From contig NZ_CP136758.1 in assembly GCF_032930845.1 (NCBI RefSeq), forward strand, positions 2,061,001-2,125,000: a stretch of DNA of 64,000 bases, read 5' to 3'. Position 1 is the first letter of the stretch. Every line of letters begins with the position of its first letter. Source of the stretch: Parvularcula sp. LCG005. Lineage in GTDB: Bacteria; Pseudomonadota; Alphaproteobacteria; Caulobacterales; Parvularculaceae. A program made the position numbers and the translations under genes. The notes beneath the pieces are model-generated. The model ran no database searches and was not told the DNA's origin. It saw only the letters and a program-made list of their open reading frames with translations. Positions 44,932 to 53,634 of the stretch are shown piece after piece.

Positions 44932-44943
44932 GGCTTACGCACA

Positions 44944-44971
44944 AAAAAGGCGCCCCGCGGGGCGCCTTTTT
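44944..44971. terminator. Bidirectional terminator, secA and DUF547 gene
   Basis: AAAAAGGCGCCCC (44944-44956) and GGGGCGCCTTTTT (44959-44971) are exact complements around GC, giving a long GC-rich stem with A-tract and T-tract on either side. It lies 12 nt after secA and 23 nt after the convergent DUF547 gene stop, so it can serve both. Confidence 0.92.
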
Positions 44972-44994
44972 CCGTTCTGTGTCAGGGCGAGCGA

Positions 44995-46218
44995 TCAGTC
45001 GACTTCGCCCGAAGCATCACCTTCCACATCCCATTCCGTGCCTGGCACATCGATGATGGTGACTGTCGCACTGCGCAGGCGTCCCTGCTCCTGCAGTGTT
45101 TCAAACTTCTGACCGACTTCACGGACATAGTCCCTGAAGGCCTGCGGCATGCTGTCGATGCCCATGCCAGGGGTCATTTTTGAGTAAGGCTCGCCGCCGA
45201 CCAGATCGGCTGTGCGATCCTCGTAGCGCCAAGGGGCGATCGGCTTGCCGCTGTCGATCAGCTCCTGCGCGTCTTCACTGGCAAATTTCGAAAGATGCGC
45301 TTTCAGGTCCGTGGGCCAGTTCGGGAACAGGCCCGCCTGTGCTTCGTAATAGAGCGGCGAAACGTAGGTCACATTGCGGCCCCGGCTGACACCGCGCAGG
45401 GCGTTGACGAATTCGGCCGCGTTGGAATCCAGATCCCGCGACACTGTCGAACCTTTCCAAGCATAGGTGCGGATATTCGGGCTGGCGAGGTCGCCATGGA
45501 AGAAGCCGTACATCACGCGTGGATCGTCCCAGTACCGATAGACAATGTTGCGACGGATATCGCGCAGAGAAAGCGGCACGCCGCGAATAGTGACCAGCTT
45601 CGCGTCGTGGAACTTCACCTTGTCCTCACCGAACGTCATATCGCGTGGGCGGGCGACCGGATATTCCTCAGCAATCGTCGCAATGACGATCATGTTGTGC
45701 AGATTGTACCAGTAGGCGAGCTGCTCGTTCTTGGGCAGCTTTGCAATATCCACCTGATTACCGATGGCAATCAGGCTGTCCGTATACTCCCGCATCGACT
45801 CCGTCGTGGAGCGGTCAAAGCGCGAGAAAAAGATCTTGTTGCCTTCGAGGCGCAAGGGGGAATCGTGCCCCCGCTGAATCCGCGAGCCCGCCTCACGGAC
45901 CGGTGCCCGGGCAAAGCGGCGGAGTGATGGGCCGGTGTCGAGGACAATGGCGCCCAGCGCATCGTCGATCACGCTGTAGTCGATTGTCCGGCCATTGGCG
46001 ACGGGCACTGGCTCAAAAGCCGCGAAGGCCCCCGGCTCCCCCAATTCTGTGGCAAACCCGAGTTCACCGGTCGGGACATCGACCTCATCCATCACCGCAG
46101 TATCGTCGGCAGCTTCGGTCGGCGTATCGGGTGTCGTCGAGCACGCGCCGAGGGCCAGGGCCGATGCGCCAAAGAGAAGGAGGAGCGAATGTGGCGCAAC
46201 AGCGCGACGGTGCATCAT
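44995..46218 (-). CDS. DUF547 domain lipoprotein
   Basis: 407-residue lipoprotein, lipobox LGAC (Cys about 26), acidic linker (to about 55). The DUF547 domain (about 150-290) is marked by FDRSTTESMREYTDSL, LPKNEQLAYWYNLHNMIVI, LSLRDIRRNIVYRYWDDPRVMYGFFH and YVSPLYYEAQAGLFPNW; this domain is structurally related to thiol and papain-like folds but its activity is unknown. ATG 46218 is chosen (first of two adjacent ATG codons; the longer frame begins with TTG). Divergent from the propeller protein gene. Confidence 0.85.
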   Translation of the reverse strand: MMHRRAVAPHSLLLLFGASALALGACSTTPDTPTEAADDTAVMDEVDVPTGELGFATELGEPGAFAAFEPVPVANGRTIDYSVIDDALGAIVLDTGPSLRRFARAPVREAGSRIQRGHDSPLRLEGNKIFFSRFDRSTTESMREYTDSLIAIGNQVDIAKLPKNEQLAYWYNLHNMIVIATIAEEYPVARPRDMTFGEDKVKFHDAKLVTIRGVPLSLRDIRRNIVYRYWDDPRVMYGFFHGDLASPNIRTYAWKGSTVSRDLDSNAAEFVNALRGVSRGRNVTYVSPLYYEAQAGLFPNWPTDLKAHLSKFASEDAQELIDSGKPIAPWRYEDRTADLVGGEPYSKMTPGMGIDSMPQAFRDYVREVGQKFETLQEQGRLRSATVTIIDVPGTEWDVEGDASGEVD

Positions 46219-46425
46219 GATGGTGCGTTCCAATTGTTTGTTACTGAATAACGATATAGGCTGATGGCCTTCAAGTGAAGCCTTTCACCTGCAACGAACG
46301 TCAATTTTTCGGCTTGAAACCAAGACAATTGATCGCAGGGCACAAACATCGCAAAACAAAAGCGCTTTGGCGCGCCTCATGCGTCGAATTATCATAAGAT
46401 TGACTGCGCTTGAGGGGATGATGTG

Positions 46426-47595
46426 ATGACGATGGCTGGCTTGATGATGGCGATAGCGCTGATGGCGCAACCGCCCGCCACGGTATCAGAACCGGCAGAC
46501 GTCGTCGAAGATGCCGGCGTGGACGGGGGGACCGTCGTTTCACTGGCAGCGCCCACCATCCTGCCTCGTTCCCTGCCCGCCCGTGACGAACGCGGTCAGG
46601 ACTTTGCTGATCGTGTCAGTCTCTCCCCCGATGGCTCGACGGTCGCATTTGCCACCAAGACCCGGACGGGATTCACGCTGTCGATTGCGACGATCGGCGA
46701 GCAGACCGCCAGCATCGTGCAGGCGTTCCGCGGCGAACCCACCTTTGTCGGCTGGCGTGATGATTCCAGCGTCCTGGTCGGGCGCCGCGACGGTAAGCCG
46801 ATCGGGACTTCCACAATCCGCCCGCTGATGATCGATGTGATCAACGCCCGCACCGGTCAGGCCACAGAACTGCCGAATGGGGGTAGCGGGACATCCGCAC
46901 GGGCCTGGCATCTCGCCAATGGCATTTACGCACAGGATGTGATGAGCGGCGGCTTTGTGCACGATGCCGCGGGAGGGCGCACCCTCGCCATCTATGAGGG
47001 CGGAAGCACGCCGCGCGTAACAGACTGCTGTTCAGGCGATGCCATGGCCGTGCAGGCTGCTGGCGTTGACGGCGCGCGACTTCTGGTGGAGCAGCGTTTA
47101 CCCGGCGGTTCAGTGACCGCTACCTGCCCTGGCTCTTCGGCGGCAGCAGCGCTGCCCGAGGGCGTCATTGTGCAGCCCGCCGGACCAGCGGACCGCTATG
47201 GTCGACCGGTCGTTCTGGTCGACGCAGATGAGGCCCCGGGCTTTGAACGCCTTGCCGTCTTCGACTGCGACACCGCCACCTTTGATGAAACGCTGTATGA
47301 GGACGATCGGCCGATTGGCGGTGCTTTGTTCAACGCCCGCAACCAGAGCTATTATGGTGTTTGGCGGGAGTCTGGCGACCGGATCGAGGTGTTCGACCGC
47401 AGCCTGGCCCATGACCTTCGGGAGGTGGAAGCGGCCCAGGCAGGACCTGCCACCGCCTACCCCATCGACTTTGTGCGCGGCAACAACACCGTCCTCGTCT
47501 ATGTGGCCGGTCCACAGGTCGCAGGGGGCTATTACCTCTACGACCGTTATATGGGCTTTCTCGACCTCGTCATCCAGTTCGCCGAGGAGAACTGA
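46426..47595 (+). CDS. Exported beta-propeller protein, S9-peptidase N-domain-like
   Basis: 389-residue protein with hydrophobic start (MTMAGLMMAIALMAQPP), then TolB/WD-type repeats such as DRVSLSPDGSTVAFATKTRTG and EPTFVGWRDDSSVLVG. The closing segment GGYYLYDRYMGFLDLVIQF resembles the propeller end of S9 family (prolyl oligopeptidase-like) enzymes, but the catalytic alpha/beta-hydrolase domain is absent: the gene stops and scoB converges 12 nt later. It may be a binding protein or a shortened S9 enzyme. A CC pair (VTDCCSGDA) and two other Cys suggest periplasmic folding. ATG 46426 has GAGGGG eight bases upstream. Confidence 0.72.
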   Translation: MTMAGLMMAIALMAQPPATVSEPADVVEDAGVDGGTVVSLAAPTILPRSLPARDERGQDFADRVSLSPDGSTVAFATKTRTGFTLSIATIGEQTASIVQAFRGEPTFVGWRDDSSVLVGRRDGKPIGTSTIRPLMIDVINARTGQATELPNGGSGTSARAWHLANGIYAQDVMSGGFVHDAAGGRTLAIYEGGSTPRVTDCCSGDAMAVQAAGVDGARLLVEQRLPGGSVTATCPGSSAAAALPEGVIVQPAGPADRYGRPVVLVDADEAPGFERLAVFDCDTATFDETLYEDDRPIGGALFNARNQSYYGVWRESGDRIEVFDRSLAHDLREVEAAQAGPATAYPIDFVRGNNTVLVYVAGPQVAGGYYLYDRYMGFLDLVIQFAEEN

Positions 47596-47607
47596 CGCCT
47601 GCGGACT

Positions 47608-48243
47608 TTACGCCGCGAGATCGGCTTCGGTCGCGGCTTTGACGTCTTCAAGTGTCACGTCGGGCGCCAGCTCAACCACTTTCAGCTGACCCTTGCCCTC
47701 CACCACATCGAAGACACCGAGATTGGTGATGATCCGGTCCACGCAGCCGACGCCGGTCAGGGGTAACGTGCATTCCTTGAGCAGTTTTGAGCTGCCGGAT
47801 TTCGACGTGTGATCCATCAGCACGATGACGCGCTTGACCCCGGCGACGAGATCCATGGCGCCACCCATGCCTTTGACCATCTTGCCCGGAATCATCCAGT
47901 TGGCCAGATCGCCGCCCTCGGACACTTCCATGGCGCCGAGGATCGACAGGTCGATATGTCCACCCCGGATCATCCCGAAGCTGTCAGCGGACGAGAAATA
48001 CACCGTCTTGGGCAGCTCGGTAATCGTCTGCTTGCCAGCATTGATCAGATCGGCATCCACATCGTCCTCATACGGAAAGGGGCCCATGCCCAGCATGCCG
48101 TTTTCGGACTGCAGCGTCACCTCCACGCCGTCGGGGATGTGGTTCGCCACGAGAGTGGGGATACCGATACCAAGATTGACGTAGAAGCCGTCTTCCAGTT
48201 CTTGCGCCGCACGGGCGGCCATTTCATCGCGTGACCAGGGCAT
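47608..48243 (-). CDS. scoB: 3-oxoacid CoA-transferase subunit B
   Basis: Beta subunit of succinyl-CoA:3-ketoacid CoA transferase, activating acetoacetate. 211 residues, [18 protein letters not shown], catalytic Glu in [28 protein letters not shown] and [15 protein letters not shown]. Together with scoA, 53 nt upstream, it feeds ketone bodies into acetyl-CoA; the fad genes elsewhere in the window feed the same pool. Confidence 0.95.
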   Translation of the reverse strand: MPWSRDEMAARAAQELEDGFYVNLGIGIPTLVANHIPDGVEVTLQSENGMLGMGPFPYEDDVDADLINAGKQTITELPKTVYFSSADSFGMIRGGHIDLSILGAMEVSEGGDLANWMIPGKMVKGMGGAMDLVAGVKRVIVLMDHTSKSGSSKLLKECTLPLTGVGCVDRIITNLGVFDVVEGKGQLKVVELAPDVTLEDVKAATEADLAA

Positions 48244-48296
48244 AGCTGAATATCCTATATGTCAATTCTATCAGGAAACGGAGCAGTTCAATACGC

Positions 48297-48995
48297 TTAG
48301 CGTTCTCGCACCGTGCGCTGCTCGATGCGTTTTTCCTGTTTGGCTTCAATGATGCGGTCGACAAAAATCCCAGGCGTGTGAATGCAATCGGGATCAAGCT
48401 CACCCGGCTCGACCAGATGTTCCACCTCGGCAACGCACATCTTGCCCGCCGTCGCCATCATCGGATTGAAGTTCCGCGCTGTCTTTCGATAGATCAGGTT
48501 GCCTTCCGTATCGCCTTTCCATGCGCGCACGATCGACAGGTCGGCTTTCAGGCCGGTTTCCATGATGTAGCGTTCGCCTTCGAACTCGCGCTCTTCCTTG
48601 CCTTCAGCAATCAGGGTGCCGACACCGGTCTTGGTGAAAAAGGCCGGAATGCCCTTGCCGCCCGCCGTGATCCGTTCGGCCAGCGTGCCTTGCGGATTGA
48701 ATTCAAGTTCCAGCTCGCCGCTCAGATATTGCTTCTCGAACGTCGCGTTCTCACCGACATAGGAGCTGACCATCTTCTTGATCTGCTTGGTCTGCAGCAG
48801 GAGACCGAGCCCCCAGTCGTCGACGCCTGCATTGTTTGAGATGACCGTCAGTCCCTTCGCGCCGGAATCCCGCAGGGCCAGGATCAGCGTTTCGGGAATA
48901 CCGCAAAGGCCAAAGCCGCCCGCCATGACGGTCATATTGTCTTGGGTCAGGCCCTCAAGAGCCGCCACTGCATCGGAAAAAACCTTGTTTGCCAT
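48297..48995 (-). CDS. scoA: 3-oxoacid CoA-transferase subunit A
   Basis: Alpha subunit, 232 residues from ATG 48995 (GGAGG upstream). VMAGGFGLCGIPETLI and VISNNAGVDDWGLGLLL, then ISSYVGENATFEKQYLSGELE-like and KADLSIVRAWKGDTEGNLIYR are family signatures. Forms the heterodimer with ScoB. The 178-bp region upstream separates it from the divergent membrane-protein gene. Confidence 0.95.
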   Translation of the reverse strand: MANKVFSDAVAALEGLTQDNMTVMAGGFGLCGIPETLILALRDSGAKGLTVISNNAGVDDWGLGLLLQTKQIKKMVSSYVGENATFEKQYLSGELELEFNPQGTLAERITAGGKGIPAFFTKTGVGTLIAEGKEEREFEGERYIMETGLKADLSIVRAWKGDTEGNLIYRKTARNFNPMMATAGKMCVAEVEHLVEPGELDPDCIHTPGIFVDRIIEAKQEKRIEQRTVRER

Positions 48996-49173
48996 GAAAC
49001 CTCCGTGTCGCCCCGCTTGTGGTCTGAAGCTCATCCGAACTCAAGGCGCAATCCGCACAAGATCGGCGGGGCCGCTTCCTAGACCAGATAGGCAAAATTG
49101 CATCCTCGGCGACAAAGGTTCCTCAAAGAGATGCAGCTACGAACACCTTCCGTCTGAAGCGTGAGGGATGAAG

Positions 49174-50001
49174 ATGAGCATAGGCGACATGGATGACCTG
49201 ACCGCGCGGCGATATCGCGAGGCGGAACTGACGGGTCGGTCGGATGACCCCGCGGTCCAGCGCCAATTGAAGCTGCGCGGTCAATCGGCTGGCGCCCGCA
49301 CGGCCGGTGCGGCGATTACGCGTGACGAACTGGGCGCGCTCACCATGCTGATCGGCATTGCCCTCCTCTTCTGCTTTTTAATGGCGCCATTTTCCGAAGT
49401 GGCCAGCCGCACCTTTCTTCAGGATCGCGCCATCGGCTTTGCCGACCGCTTCGTGCCGGTTGCCCTCTTCACGCTCGCTGCAGCGACAGCCACCTACACG
49501 CTGGCACGACGCATCAGCCCTGCGTTCGCGCTCATCGGCATGGCGGCCGTGTTGCTGCCAGGCACAATGATGGCTGAGACCCCTCTGGTGATGAGCGGGA
49601 TGCTGCTCGCAGAGCTCGCCGTGATCGTCGGGTTCGCGCGTCTGAAAATCCGGCGGGCGGTCTTTAGCCGGTTTCGCCTGGTGCGGGCCTTGCGCGACCT
49701 GGTCGCCCTCGTGATCAGCCTCTTCTTTCTGGCCACCGTCGCGATTGAGCCGCGCGGCAGCGACTGGCCGGTGATGGCCGCGCGCTGGCTGAACGAAGCG
49801 CACCATCTCATCGCCACAGCCTTACCAGCGCGTTTGACGGCTGTCGGCGCGCCCTATGGCCTCGATGAGCCGTGGCTGGTCGCGATGAGTATTTTCTCCA
49901 CCGGACTGCTGACCTTTCTCACTTTGTGCGCGCTTCAGGATGTGCGGCTACCCCGCCGCCGGCCCAAACCCGCCCTGCCCGAGGCGCCCGTCGCCGCGTA
50001 A
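49174..50001 (+). CDS. Polytopic membrane protein of unknown function
   Basis: 275 residues with a polar N-terminal segment (DDLTARRYREAELTGRSDDP) and about six or seven hydrophobic segments, including LTMLIGIALLFCFLMAPF, ALFTLAAATATYTLA, ALIGMAAVLLPGTM, MLLAELAVIVGFARL and LVALVISLFFLATVAI. No family recognised. ATG 49174 is placed seven bases after GAGG; ATG 49168 would abut it. Flanked by scoA (divergent) and the DGPF gene. Confidence 0.75.
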   Translation: MSIGDMDDLTARRYREAELTGRSDDPAVQRQLKLRGQSAGARTAGAAITRDELGALTMLIGIALLFCFLMAPFSEVASRTFLQDRAIGFADRFVPVALFTLAAATATYTLARRISPAFALIGMAAVLLPGTMMAETPLVMSGMLLAELAVIVGFARLKIRRAVFSRFRLVRALRDLVALVISLFFLATVAIEPRGSDWPVMAARWLNEAHHLIATALPARLTAVGAPYGLDEPWLVAMSIFSTGLLTFLTLCALQDVRLPRRRPKPALPEAPVAA

Positions 50002-50088
50002 AATTTTTTCAGGTCCTGTCGAAATGACCTATGCTCGATCGTCCAGGGGGTGAGCGCAATCACGCGCGGCAATGGAAGTGAGAGACCG

Positions 50089-50442
50089 ATGCAATACATG
50101 CTGCTGATCTATGGCAATGAGGACCAGCCGGAGCCTGCGCCGGGTACACCCGCGTTCGATGCCTATATGGAGCCGTGGATGACCTATACCGAGGAACTGC
50201 GCGAGGCAGGCGTCATGGTGGCCGGCGAAGCCCTTCAGCCCTCCCTTACCGCCAGCTGTGTCCGGATGGCCCCGGGCGGTCGGCAGGTGCAGGATGGCCC
50301 CTTCGTCGATTCAAAGGATCAATTGTCAGGGTTCTATATGATCGACGTCCCAAGCCTTGATGAAGCGATTGAGTGGGCCGCCAAATGTCCGGGCGCCCGC
50401 GAAGGCACGATGGAAGTGCGGCCCATCATGGTCTTTGGCTAA
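50089..50442 (+). CDS. YciI/DGPF-domain protein
   Basis: 117 residues. MQYMLLIYGNED start and VQDGPFVDSKDQLSGFYMIDV with the DGPF motif define this family; EEWAAKCPG-type end is as expected. Such proteins are encoded next to ECF42 sigma factors and are thought to be under their control. The sigma gene starts three bases after this stop codon. Confidence 0.92.
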   Translation: MQYMLLIYGNEDQPEPAPGTPAFDAYMEPWMTYTEELREAGVMVAGEALQPSLTASCVRMAPGGRQVQDGPFVDSKDQLSGFYMIDVPSLDEAIEWAAKCPGAREGTMEVRPIMVFG

Positions 50443-50445
50443 GAC

Positions 50446-51660
50446 ATGCGCGATGCAGCCCATGTCGCTGTGGAGCGGGCTGCACGCCATTCCTATGGAC
50501 GGTTACTGGCCGTCCTCGCCCGGACGACGGGGAATATCGCGGCGGCCGAGGATGCGTTGTCCGATGCCCTGGCCTCAGCCCTGAAGACCTGGGCGGTCAG
50601 CGGTGTGCCGGACGCGCCCGATGCCTGGCTCATTACCGTCGCCCGGCGGCGCGCTGTGGACCGCATTCGGCATGAACGGACCGCGGCCAATCATACCGGT
50701 ACACTGACACTGCTGACCGAAGAGCGGGGAGTGGCGGATGAGCCCAGCGATGCCCGGCTTAATCTCCTGTTTGTCTGCGCCCATGAAGCCATTGATCGGG
50801 ATATGCACGCGCCATTGATGCTGCAGACGGTTCTCGGTCTGACGGCCGCGCAGATTGCACCGCTGTTCCTGTTGCGCCCCGCGACACTCAGCCAGCAACT
50901 GGTCAGGGCCAAGACGAAAATAGCCAAGGCCGGCATCCGGTTTGACCTGCCGACGCCGTCACGCTGGACCGATCGGCTGCCCTCCGTCCTCGATGCGATC
51001 TATGCGGCTTTTGCCGCGGGCGCGACCGCTCGGGACGAAGCGATGATGGAGGAGGCCCTCTACCTCGTGGAGCTTTGCGTCAGTCAGCTGCCGGAGGAAC
51101 CGGAGGCGAAGGGCCTGTTGGCCCTGTGCCTTTATACGCTGGCGCGGTTTGGCGCAGACCGGGATGAGGATGGACGCTTCGTGCCGCTATCGGCCCAAGA
51201 CATCCATGGCTGGCGAATATCGCTGATCGACCGTGCGGAGATCGCGCTGCACGATGCAGGAAAACATAAGCGATTTGGTCGCTATCAACTGGAAGCTGCC
51301 ATCCAGTCGGCACACTGCCATCAGAAACGGACGGGTACGCCCCAATGGCCCGCCATCCTGCACCTATACAAGACGCTTTCCATCGTTGCGCCCTCCGTTG
51401 GTGCGACGGTCGGCCACGCCGCGGCCCTACATGGTGCAAGTCTTTCGGAAACAGCGCTGGACCTTCTAGATACGATTGCCGTCAAGTGTGAGGACTACCA
51501 GCCCTATTGGGCGACGCGGGCCGCCGTGCTGGCGGCAATTGGTCAACGTACGGAAGCAGAAGCGGCCTATACCCGAGCCGCCGAATTATCGGACGACCCG
51601 GCGACGCGGCAATGGCTGACGGCGCAAAAGCAGAAAAGCGATCCGGCGACAGCCATCTAG
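50446..51660 (+). CDS. ECF42-group RNA polymerase sigma factor
   Basis: 404 residues: sigma region 2 at about 5-75 (SYGRLLAVLARTTGNIAAAEDALSDAL, then PDAWLITVARRRAVDRIRHE), sigma region 4 at about 110-160 (LMLQTVLGLTAAQIAPLFLL, LSQQLVRAKTKIAKAGI), and a long helical C-terminal extension (165-404) with TPR-like units, for example RAAVLAAIGQRTEAEAAYTRAAELS. This extension, in place of an anti-sigma partner, is the ECF42 feature and may restrain or direct the sigma. The DGPF gene lies 3 nt upstream; PaiB converges downstream. Confidence 0.93.
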   Translation: MRDAAHVAVERAARHSYGRLLAVLARTTGNIAAAEDALSDALASALKTWAVSGVPDAPDAWLITVARRRAVDRIRHERTAANHTGTLTLLTEERGVADEPSDARLNLLFVCAHEAIDRDMHAPLMLQTVLGLTAAQIAPLFLLRPATLSQQLVRAKTKIAKAGIRFDLPTPSRWTDRLPSVLDAIYAAFAAGATARDEAMMEEALYLVELCVSQLPEEPEAKGLLALCLYTLARFGADRDEDGRFVPLSAQDIHGWRISLIDRAEIALHDAGKHKRFGRYQLEAAIQSAHCHQKRTGTPQWPAILHLYKTLSIVAPSVGATVGHAAALHGASLSETALDLLDTIAVKCEDYQPYWATRAAVLAAIGQRTEAEAAYTRAAELSDDPATRQWLTAQKQKSDPATAI

Positions 51661-51669
51661 CGTCGAAGG

Positions 51670-52308
51670 CTACTGTTCATCATCAGTACGGATCATCTCC
51701 GCGATCGCCCTCGCCCCTTCCCTTGAGGAGCGCGACAGATGGTCGACGACCGACCGCCGGTCCTCTGCGCTATAGTCCTGATGCAGCATGGCCACGGGCT
51801 CGACGGCTGTGACATCGACCTCGAAAGCCGTCAGCTGCGGCAGGAGGCGTTCGATATAGCCGTCCGGCGCCATGGCGTCCGTCCAGACCGGATAATCGCC
51901 GATCTCCGCATATTGCGGCTCCACCAGCGCGGACAGATCGTTGACGAGCGCGCGGAAAAAATCGGGCTCAGGCCGCAGGCGCGCCGTGCCGCGAATGTTG
52001 ACGCCGGTGAAGTTCCATGTGCCGCCGCGCCCCTTGTCCGCCCGCCAGTGGGGCGAGACGTAAGTGTGCGGCCCCGTAAAACTGACAAGTACATCACCGC
52101 CATCGAGAAGGCCCGCCTGCGGGTTGCGCGCATTGACATGGGCGCGCAGGCGTAGGGGCTGCCCCTCCTCCATGTCCACCAGCACGGGCAGGCGGGTGGC
52201 ATGAAGCCCGCCGCCAGCCGTGAACAGCGTGGCGAAAGGGTGCTCACGGACAATACTCGCGATGAACCGCTCATCCTTGGGGCGGTAAGGCAACGGCGGA
52301 TAGGCCAC
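51670..52308 (-). CDS. paiB: FMN-binding negative transcriptional regulator PaiB
   Basis: 212 residues, split-barrel flavin-binding fold. MAYPPLPYRPKDERFIASIVREHPFATLFT, then LRAHVNARNPQA, VSFTGPHTYVSPHWRADKG and YSAEDRRSVVDHL are the PaiB pattern. In Bacillus PaiB acts with PaiA to limit protease synthesis; homologues are also thought to be flavin enzymes. Convergent with the ECF42 gene, separated by 9 nt. Confidence 0.93.
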   Translation of the reverse strand: MAYPPLPYRPKDERFIASIVREHPFATLFTAGGGLHATRLPVLVDMEEGQPLRLRAHVNARNPQAGLLDGGDVLVSFTGPHTYVSPHWRADKGRGGTWNFTGVNIRGTARLRPEPDFFRALVNDLSALVEPQYAEIGDYPVWTDAMAPDGYIERLLPQLTAFEVDVTAVEPVAMLHQDYSAEDRRSVVDHLSRSSREGARAIAEMIRTDDEQ

Positions 52309-52369
52309 GGTCTCTCTCCATCAATTGGGCAACATGGTCATGGCGCGGCCAAAACCCGCCGGTCAAACG

Positions 52370-52400
52370 AAAAACCCCGCTCGTGATGAGCGGGGTTTTC
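52370..52400 (-). terminator. Terminator of rplM-rpsI operon
   Basis: AACCCCGCTC and GAGCGGGGTT (52373-52382 and 52388-52397) form a 10-bp stem with loop GTGAT, flanked by A and T tracts. It lies downstream of rpsI on the minus strand and gives TTTTT at its end. Confidence 0.92.
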
Positions 52401-52421
52401 CAAAACAGATAACGAAACGGA

Positions 52422-52922
52422 TTAGCGTTTCGAGAACTGGAAGCTCCGACGAGCTTTCTTCTTACCGTATTTCTTCCGCTCGACCGCACGGCTGTCGCGG
52501 GTCAGGAAGCCGCCGCGCTTGAGCACGGTGCGCAGGCCTGGCTCGTAAAAAGTCAGTGCGCGGGCAATGCCGTGACGCACAGCGCCGGCCTGGCCGGAAG
52601 GACCGGAGCCCTTGACCGTGCAGAACACGTCGAACTGGTCTTTGCGCTCAGCGGCCTCGAGAGGCTGCTTCAGGATCATCTGCAGAACCGGACGACCGAA
52701 ATACGCGGTGTAGTCCTTGTTGTTCACGACGATCTTGCCGGAACCTGGTTTGATCCAGACGCGGGCAACGGCCGTTTTGCGTTTGCCGGTGGCGTAGGCG
52801 CGGCCCTGGGCGTCGATCTTTGGCTCGGCCGGGACGAAATCATCCGCAACCGTCGCAGTGTCGACACCGGCTTCGCCGGCGAGGTCTTTCAGGCCATCAA
52901 GCCCTTGAGTAGTTTCGCTCAT
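52422..52922 (-). CDS. rpsI: 30S ribosomal protein S9
   Basis: 166 residues, longer than the usual 130 because of a roughly 35-residue N-terminal extension ([16 protein letters not shown]...). Core signatures: [48 protein letters not shown] and the C-terminal [17 protein letters not shown], whose end contacts P-site tRNA. Follows rplM by 16 nt and ends in a terminator. Confidence 0.97.
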   Translation of the reverse strand: MSETTQGLDGLKDLAGEAGVDTATVADDFVPAEPKIDAQGRAYATGKRKTAVARVWIKPGSGKIVVNNKDYTAYFGRPVLQMILKQPLEAAERKDQFDVFCTVKGSGPSGQAGAVRHGIARALTFYEPGLRTVLKRGGFLTRDSRAVERKKYGKKKARRSFQFSKR

Positions 52923-52938
52923 GTCTTAACGTCTATCC

Positions 52939-53421
52939 TTAGCGGCGAGGCATGTTTTTGGGGCTGAGTGAAGCAACATCCAGCACTTCTGGCTGTTGGG
53001 CTTCGTGCTTGTGCTCTGGACCGGCATAGATGTGCAGGTTGCCGAGCTGCTTGCGCGCCAGCGGGCTGTCTTTTGGCAGCATGCGCTGAACGGCTTTGTG
53101 AAGCACGCGCTCAGGGAAACGGCCCTCGAGAATTTTCTCAGGCGTCCGGGATTTGATGCCGCCAGGGTGCCCGGTGTGCCAGAAGTACTGTTTATTCTTC
53201 AGCTTGCGACCGGTGAATTGCACCTTCTCGGCATTGATGACGATGACGTGGTCGCCGTCGTCAACATAAGGGGTGTAAGTTGGCAGATGCTTGCCGCGCA
53301 GGCGCATCGCGATGAGAGAAGCCAGACGGCCGACGATGAGGTTCTCAGCGTCGATCACGACCCATTTCTTCTCGATGTCCGCGGGCTTCGTATTGTAAGT
53401 CCGTGAGGCCTCGGTTTGCAT
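52939..53421 (-). CDS. rplM: 50S ribosomal protein L13
   Basis: 160 residues, typical length. [64 protein letters not shown] and [20 protein letters not shown] are the L13 motifs. First gene of the rplM-rpsI operon, with a predicted promoter 42-70 bp upstream. Confidence 0.97.
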   Translation of the reverse strand: MQTEASRTYNTKPADIEKKWVVIDAENLIVGRLASLIAMRLRGKHLPTYTPYVDDGDHVIVINAEKVQFTGRKLKNKQYFWHTGHPGGIKSRTPEKILEGRFPERVLHKAVQRMLPKDSPLARKQLGNLHIYAGPEHKHEAQQPEVLDVASLSPKNMPRR

Positions 53422-53462
53422 GGATATAGCAGTCCTGGTGAAAGAATGATTCGAAGAGGCGC

Positions 53463-53491
53463 CTTTAAGAGGCCCTCCACGGAACTGTCAA
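53463..53491 (-). promoter_or_regulatory. Predicted sigma70 promoter of rplM-rpsI
   Basis: On the minus strand TTGACA (53491-53486), 17-nt spacer and TTAAAG (53468-53463) lie 42-70 bases before the rplM start. The -35 is perfect, the -10 partial. Confidence 0.5.
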
Positions 53492-53531
53492 CACGCTTTT
53501 GAAAGACGACGGAAAAACAGGCGCTTAATGA

Positions 53532-53551
53532 TGTGGTATTATGTTACCACA
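53532..53551. promoter_or_regulatory. Palindrome between divergent rplM and propeller lipoprotein genes
   Basis: TGTGGTA and TACCACA are a perfect 7-bp inverted repeat with spacer TTATGT. Shape and length fit a dimeric repressor site (GntR-type sites share TGGT...ACCA). It is 84 bp before the lipoprotein start and 110 bp before rplM, upstream of the rplM promoter, so control of the lipoprotein gene is the more natural reading. Confidence 0.45.
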
Positions 53552-53634
53552 GGATTTGACCACCTCCCCTTAGCGCAGTTGAATCAATGTGCTAACAGGG
53601 CGGCGACATTGCCCATCCGCAACAGGAAAATTTC

